From positions 13,078,471 through 13,142,470 of the forward strand of contig CM037878.1 in the NCBI GenBank assembly GCA_021292165.1: 64,000 bases of DNA, given 5' to 3'. The notes under the pieces were generated by a model, which saw nothing but the letters and a program-made list of their open reading frames with translations, made no database searches and was not told the origin of the DNA. This DNA is from Shinisaurus crocodilurus. Its lineage: Eukaryota > Chordata > Lepidosauria > Squamata > Shinisauridae. Position 1 is the first letter of the stretch; every line of letters begins with the position of its first letter. Of this stretch, positions 59,410-64,000 are shown one piece after another. The position numbers and the translations under genes are program-made.

Positions 59410-60780
59410 CCTTCCTTCCCTCCCATCCAAACTGGGTGTGTGTGTCTTGAGGGGGAGCCCAAATAGTTTCTTTCTGCCCTAAGCCAGGTAGGTGGGTTGT
59501 GACCCCAAATTCCAGTGGTGTTGGAATAGTCACTGGCCCGTTGTTCAGGTGGGCCTCCGTTGCCCAGCATCAAGTGCCAAGCAGTACAAAAACCTAGGGG
59601 TTTGTGTGTGTGTGGAGGCATTCTGCAAAAATGAAGGAACATGTTTACGACCCTGTCACAGGGGGAGCAGCATGAGAAGAGAACGGGGAGGCAAGTTGGA
59701 GAACAATGAAAGGGGTGATCAGACAGAGCTTGTGTGGAGCAGAGGGATCGGAAAAAATGAGGAGAGAGGGAGGGAGGTGGCACAGGGCTAGGAGTTATAC
59801 CCTGCACAACAAAGCTCACACACCCCTTATATACCCAGTGGGGCTTTTCGACTCTTTGTGTGGCCTTTGGATCTTGCTGCTTCTAAAGACCAGCAAAACC
59901 CTCCCCTCTGAGGTGCTGTGCCGAAAGCCGCTCTGCGAAGGCCTCGTTTTGCCTCCCCCCTTAATTTCCCCCCACACATGCCATTCAACCCCTTAATCAC
60001 GGGGAGTCGAAACAGCCCATTCTGCTACTTCCGAGCCCTTTGGCTTCTGCTCGCGGCCGGCCGTGCATCCCTGCGGCGGTGTTGGCGGTGAGAGAGGAAC
60101 GCTGTTCCACAAGCGATCAGCAGCAGCACGGCCTCTTTTGTGCTTTTGCGGGGATTGCATGCGCTGTGATGTTCCCCTCCTTTTTTTTTTTGGCTCCGTT
60201 TCTTGCCTCTTGCGGGAAATTATCGTCTTCATTGGGTGAGAGGGAGGTGGGTGTCTTTCTTATCCCTAGCAAGAGCAGTTCTTGGTGTGATGGTACCCTG
60301 AGAATTAAAACTATGAAAGAAATCCTCCACAGGCATGCAAAAAAAAAATAATTTTAAAAAATCCCACGCTGAAATAACTGATGGTCTCCCCTTAGCTGCC
60401 ATAGAGCATGTTTTCCCAGCCTCCCGCGTAACCTTTCCTTCCCACAGAGGGTATAGAAAAACACACATTCCTGCTTCTCATTGATTTTTTTTTTTTTTTT
60501 TAATAGCATGGAACAGAGGAACTGGTTATGCTGACTTCCTCTCACTTTTGCCAAAGCTTTCTGCGCAGTCTGTCCTTTTCCCGATCTGCCAGAGCATTGG
60601 CATAAAGGTGTTCAGCTCAGATGCTGGTCCCATGAAGGACGTGACTTTTTACGCCTGGATCTGTGTAGTGGAAGCCTGACTTTTTATCCCGGAGTGGGGC
60701 CTGTAACCTTCCTTTCTGCTGGTGGAAAGCTACTCAGTAGTGTGGCCGCAACTTACGGTAGCAGCCTCTTCAGATGTTTG
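59407..60780. other. Unannotated intronic stretch
   Basis: Poly-T runs at 60180-60191 and 60486-60502, GCGGCCGGCCG at 60053 and scattered CpG around 59990-60170. No exon recognised, although the 59990-60170 part is GC-rich for this intron. Confidence 0.35.
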
Positions 60781-60784
60781 CTTT

Positions 60785-61030
60785 CATCGCCTCTGGCGGC
60801 CACCGGCACGGGCGATGTACAATTAAATAAGCAAAACAACATAAATTAAAATTAAACAATATAAAAATTTCATAAAAACTAACCCCCCTATTCTGGGTGG
60901 ATCCGTGTGTCTCAGTCCTTCCTTACATAAAGCAGCCCAGTTGCGGAAGCTCATCCGGAGGGGCAGGGAGGTTCATGGAGGAGTTCAATGTGGGGGCGCA
61001 CGAAGGCCCTCCTGTCCCACCAGCATCTGT
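60785..61030 (-). mobile_element. L2-like LINE 3' part
   Basis: GGCGGCCACCGGCACGGGCG ATGTACAATTAAATAA, then AGCGGAAGC-like TTGCGGAAGCTCATCCGGAG, GGAGGAGTTCAATGTGGGGG CGCACGAAGGC. Same plan as 38582-38975. Confidence 0.72.
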
Positions 61031-61099
61031 GATGGATAGGAAGGCCGCCGGGCAGTTGTGACATTGATGTCTGAGGGCTCTTGAAACCCATCTGCCAAG

Positions 61100-61212
61100 C
61101 CAGCGATGGCCTGGAATGGTCAATGACGGCGCGGGTATGGTGTGGATTGTAGTCCAAAAAGATTGATCTGGAGGCCGCCAGGCAGGTTCTGAGGGAAGGC
61201 TGCCCGAAGTGC
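61100..61212. mobile_element. Palindromic MITE type B, right part
   Basis: GGATTGTAGTCCAAAAAGAT, ATCTGGAGGCCGCCAGGCAG GTTCTGAGGGAAGGCTG. The left arm is barely visible. Confidence 0.5.
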
Positions 61213-61367
61213 TATAGCAGTGCTTTTTTTGAGAAAGGGTCCAAGATTGGGGTAGATGGCGATAAATCCAGGAACCATTCGTGAGTTCCACAGAAAAAAG
61301 GGATTAGAGTCTCAGGCCATGTGGGTGGAGTCCATGCTTGGATACTTCCTATGCTGGTTTCCCCAAA

Positions 61368-61603
61368 TTTATTATTATTATTCTATTTATACCCGCCTTT
61401 TTCCTGCAAGGACCCAAGGCCAGGCTTACATAACTTCCTCCTTCTCTCCATTTTATCCTCACAACAACCCTGGAGGTAGGTGAGGCTGCGAGGTCAGTGA
61501 CTGGCCCAAAGTCACCCAGTGAGTTTCATGGCCGAGCGGGGATTAGAACCCGGGTCTCCCGAGTCCCAGTCCAACACTCTCACCACTACGCCATGCTGGC
61601 TTT
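61368..61603 (-). mobile_element. CORE-SINE, full length
   Basis: TTATTATTATTCTATTTATA CCCGCCTTTTTCCTGC, TCACAACAACCCTGGAGGTA, GATTAGAACCCGGGTCTCCC and CTCACCACTACGCCATGCTG. Several single-base losses relative to other copies. Confidence 0.86.
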
Positions 61604-61734
61604 CTGGAAGGGATGCAGCTTGTACAGGACGACGGAGGCATGATGTGGACCCAGTACCACACCTTCCTTTGTCACAATGGAAAGAGCCACCGAAGAACGG
61701 AGCTGCATCAGGAGGCATGTCCCTGGTTCAAATG

Positions 61735-61872
61735 TTGCCTCTGCCAATAATTCACCAGGTGGCCTTAAGCAAGCCCCTCTCTATCTCAGCTTCAACTTTC
61801 CTCTCCATTTCCAATATGGAGATCATAGCACTGGCTACCTTAGAGGGTTGTTGTGAAATAATATACATGTAA
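61735..61872 (+). mobile_element. MIR/CORE-SINE-like fragment, old
   Basis: TTGCCTCTGCCAATAATTCA, GGTGGCCTTAAGCAAGCCCC, CTCAGCTTCAACTTTCCTCT, CCAATATGGAGATCATAGCA and GAGGGTTGTTGTGAAATAAT. Confidence 0.7.
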
Positions 61873-61931
61873 TTGTACTCTGAGCACTTGCACATTTTCT
61901 AAATCCTGGATAGGAAAGACTTTTTGGGGGA

Positions 61932-61963
61932 AGGAAGGAAGGAAGGAAGGAAGGAAGGAAGTG
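61932..61963. repeat. GGAA microsatellite
   Basis: About eight GGAA units. Confidence 0.93.
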
Positions 61964-62085
61964 TAAATCCAGCCAGCCATTTCAATCGAGTCCACTCCGG
62001 CTCCTGAAAAGGCAAGGCTTCCCTTACTGCCAAAAGCCACATTCAGACAGAGAGTTCTGTTCATTTCAGTGTTAATGGTTTAGCT

Positions 62086-62215
62086 GTGTTAGCCATAAGG
62101 ATGTTGGAGAAATCCACACGGGACTCAAATGAATTCGGATTTCTTGGAGTCCACCCCGGGGATTCTGCAGTGGGCCAGTTTTCCCAGGTCATGTGGAGTC
62201 CGCAGGGCTTGCAGA
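62086..62215 (+). repeat. Dispersed repeat type L, copy 2
   Basis: GGAGAAATCCACACGGGACT, CAAATGAATTCGGATTTCTT and GGGGATTCTGCAGTGGGCCA correspond to 27295-27440 on the other strand. Confidence 0.6.
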
Positions 62216-62879
62216 CCGATTATTTTATTTTGCGTATTTTTGCACAAGTGTATTTATTTTATTTTTATTTATTTATATTTTATTTATCTAGTTTAGCCAC
62301 AGAAAAATACGCAAAATAAAAAGACACTGATTAAAAACGTGCAAATCTCTCCCCCCCCCCCAAGTAAAGCATGAAAATATGCGTTACGGGGGGATTTGTG
62401 GATTTTTGGCCAGTTTGTGCATTTTCGGGAGCGCACGTTTGCACACATATGCACGAACGCATTTGCGCAAATTTGCGTCTGCAGATTGGCAGACGGTGGA
62501 GTGAAAGTCACCTCAAAATCCAAAAATCGCCGATTTCTCTCTGTTCACACATCCCGTAACAACCTTATGAACTGTTATTTCAGTGTAAATATTTAAAATT
62601 TAAAACCTTTAAATGCTCTTCCATAGAGATGTGAAAGCCTGGAAAAAAAATCTGAAAACATTCAGAAGCCCTTCCCCCCACCCAGTTTTTTCCCCAAGGA
62701 CTTTTGTTTGTTTGTTTGTTTGTTTGTTTTCCCCTGAAAAATTGAACAAATTTGGATTGGGAAATATTGATGAATAAAATGTTTAAGACATCAGAATTTA
62801 GAAGCAGTGGGGGAATTATTTTAAATCTCCTCAGTAAGATTTCCAGCATAGTTATTTCTTCCATTCCTTATTAAAATTA
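62216..62879. other. AT-rich unannotated stretch
   Basis: TTTATTTTATTTTTATTTAT (62251) and a GTTT microsatellite (62705-62730); an alternating GCACA/GCGCA-rich part around 62420-62480. No exon. Confidence 0.35.
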
Positions 62880-63118
62880 TTTTATTTATTTATTATATTT
62901 ATACCTCACCTTTTTTCCTGCAAGGAACCCAAGGCGGCTTACATAATCCTCCTCCTCCTTTCCATTTTATCCTCACAACAACCCTGTGAGGTAGGTTAGG
63001 CTGAGAGTCAATGACTGGCCGAAAGTCACCCAGCGGGTTTCATGGCTGAGTGGGGACTAGAACCCGGATCTCCCGAGTCCCAGTCCAACACTCTAACAAC
63101 TACGCCACACTGGCTCTG
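62880..63118 (-). mobile_element. CORE-SINE, full length
   Basis: TTTATTTATTTATTATATTT ATACCTCACC, GGAACCCAAGGCGGCTTACA, TCACAACAACCCTGTGAGGT and TCTAACAACTACGCCACACT GGCTC. Confidence 0.88.
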
Positions 63119-63255
63119 AATTAATTATTGAATTAATGAATCTTTTACTGAAAGACATTTATGGATGCCCAGTCTCCCAACATGTGACTAGAATCACCAT
63201 AACATAATATGTGAAGAAAATGTACATTCTTGATAGTTTGGGTTTTGTTCTATAG

Positions 63256-63608
63256 CAGGGGCATCTTTCAGCCCATGGGCTAAATCTAATTTTGGAAAAG
63301 CTTTCAGGGGCTGCTCCCTAGTGAAGGCAGAAGGCAGTGATTGCAAAAAAAAAAAAAAAGAAAGAAAGAAAGAAAGAAAGAAAAGGGAGAAAAAGGCAAA
63401 AAGTATAGTTCTTACCGCCAATAACTAAGCCTTTGGAGAGGCATTTCAGATGCCTTAGGAGAGGCATTTTGGAATGGGGGGGGGGAACTACGCAGGAGCC
63501 AGGAAACCACAAAATTATTGGTGATTGGGTGAAAGGGGGTGGGGCCAAGAGAAGGGGGTGTGGTCATCTGGGGACCCCCAGATTTGGGCCACAGGTTCAC
63601 CACCCCTG
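63256..63608. mobile_element. hAT-like element type P (353 bp)
   Basis: Perfect 8-bp duplication TTCTATAG (63248-63255, 63609-63616). Ends CAGGGGCATCTTTCAGCC and GGTTCACCACCCCTG. A/GAAA microsatellite (63344-63382) inside. No coding frame. Confidence 0.87.
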
Positions 63609-63619
63609 TTCTATAGAGT

Positions 63620-63940
63620 CCTGTGGTTCTGGGCATGTTCTGGTTAGATGCTATAGCAATGAATTAGTTCTTAAAACCCATATGTGAGAGAAACACTATA
63701 TGTGATCCCACTACTACCACCCCATATAGCAGAACAAGTGGGTTTCCCCACCTATGGTTCTTTTAAAACAAACAAACAAAAAAAGCACACCTTTGAGTCT
63801 TGGGCCTATGGAACTCACTGCCACAGGTTTTTTTTTTAAAGTTTCCAATTAGACCTCACTGTTAGGGAATGCTGCCTCAGTTTTAAAATCTTTAATTTCT
63901 GTCACCAGAATGGTGGCGAATGTGTTTTGGGGATGGAGAC
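63620..63940. other. Short unannotated interval
   Basis: A/T runs at 63767-63785 and 63829-63838. The 63795-63890 part (GGAACTCACTGCCACAGG) recalls the CR1/L2 3' region but is too short to assign. Confidence 0.3.
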
Positions 63941-63944
63941 CAGT

Positions 63945-64000
63945 ACCATGGACAGCTCCTATGAAGCTCCAAATAAAACCTGCAATGGAAAAGAAGCCCC
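63945..64000. mobile_element. Foldback element type E, copy 3 (cut by window end)
   Basis: CCATGGACAGCTCCTATGAA, GCTCCAAATAAAACCTGCAA TGGAAAAGAAGCCCC parallels CACGGACAGCTCCTACAATG CTCAGAATAAAAGCTG in copy 1. Confidence 0.6.

Larger units (their letters stand above)
47459..64000 (+). other. FAM131A: FAM131A intron 1 (incomplete)
   Basis: Inferred from the donor at 47459 and the absence of a later exon. It starts in a GC- and CpG-rich stretch to about 48400 and then becomes repeat-rich. If another promoter or an unrelated small gene lies in it, I did not see it. Confidence 0.55.

Noticed and set aside
1..64000. CRISPR-like arrays
   Set aside because: The regularly recurring palindromes are dispersed MITEs with target duplications in a vertebrate genome, not spaced direct repeats.
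1..64000. Endogenous retrovirus or LTR element
   Set aside because: No long direct terminal repeats, primer-binding site, or gag/pol/env-like frames were seen. The reverse-transcriptase-linked frames belong to CR1 and L2-like LINEs.

Overview
The window is vertebrate nuclear DNA, most likely from a squamate reptile (a lizard or a close relative). Genes are sparse and split by GT-AG introns. The filler is a typical squamate repeat mix: CR1 and L2 LINE ends, a tRNA-headed SINE with a MIR-like CORE, a SINE derived from a tRNA-Ala-like sequence, a 5S rRNA-derived SINE, many hAT-like palindromic miniature elements, and long microsatellites. No prokaryotic, organellar or viral signal was seen.

Two genes can be supported, both on the + strand. 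At 1-2940 lies the 3' end of EIF4G1: the penultimate coding exon (412-552), a 1.9-kb intron, and the last coding exon (2488-2642) with its 3' UTR and poly(A) signal. At about 47000-47458 lies a first exon that I assign to FAM131A. It starts MGCIGSK, an N-myristoylation/palmitoylation signature, and ends at a GTAAGC donor in a GC-rich region. EIF4G1 followed by FAM131A in the same orientation is the order known in mammals, which supports both calls. The rest of the window (47459-64000) would be FAM131A intron 1.

The roughly 44 kb between the genes and the 16.5-kb intron hold no other exon that I can defend. They are filled by mobile elements: 1-3 kb an insertion-rich EIF4G1 intron; 4-20 kb dense hAT-like elements with readable 8-bp target duplications; 20-35 kb a mixture including a nested composite at 29.5-30.6 kb; 35-47 kb L2, CR1 and SINE copies plus further MITEs; 47-64 kb the intron with CR1 blocks, a 351-bp dispersed duplication and a small tandem array.

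The observations I find most interesting are: (1) the last EIF4G1 exon appears shifted by one base, cutting off the conserved acidic C-terminus; (2) palindromic MITEs whose two arms carry matching, copy-specific substitutions, as if one arm had been copied from the other; (3) palindromic element types that share one core but carry different ends, including one hybrid; (4) a 686-bp element carrying about 18 GACTCG hexamers near its two ends, nested inside another element; (5) a 5S rRNA-derived SINE with a CR1-like tail. All calls come from reading the sequence; no database search was possible.
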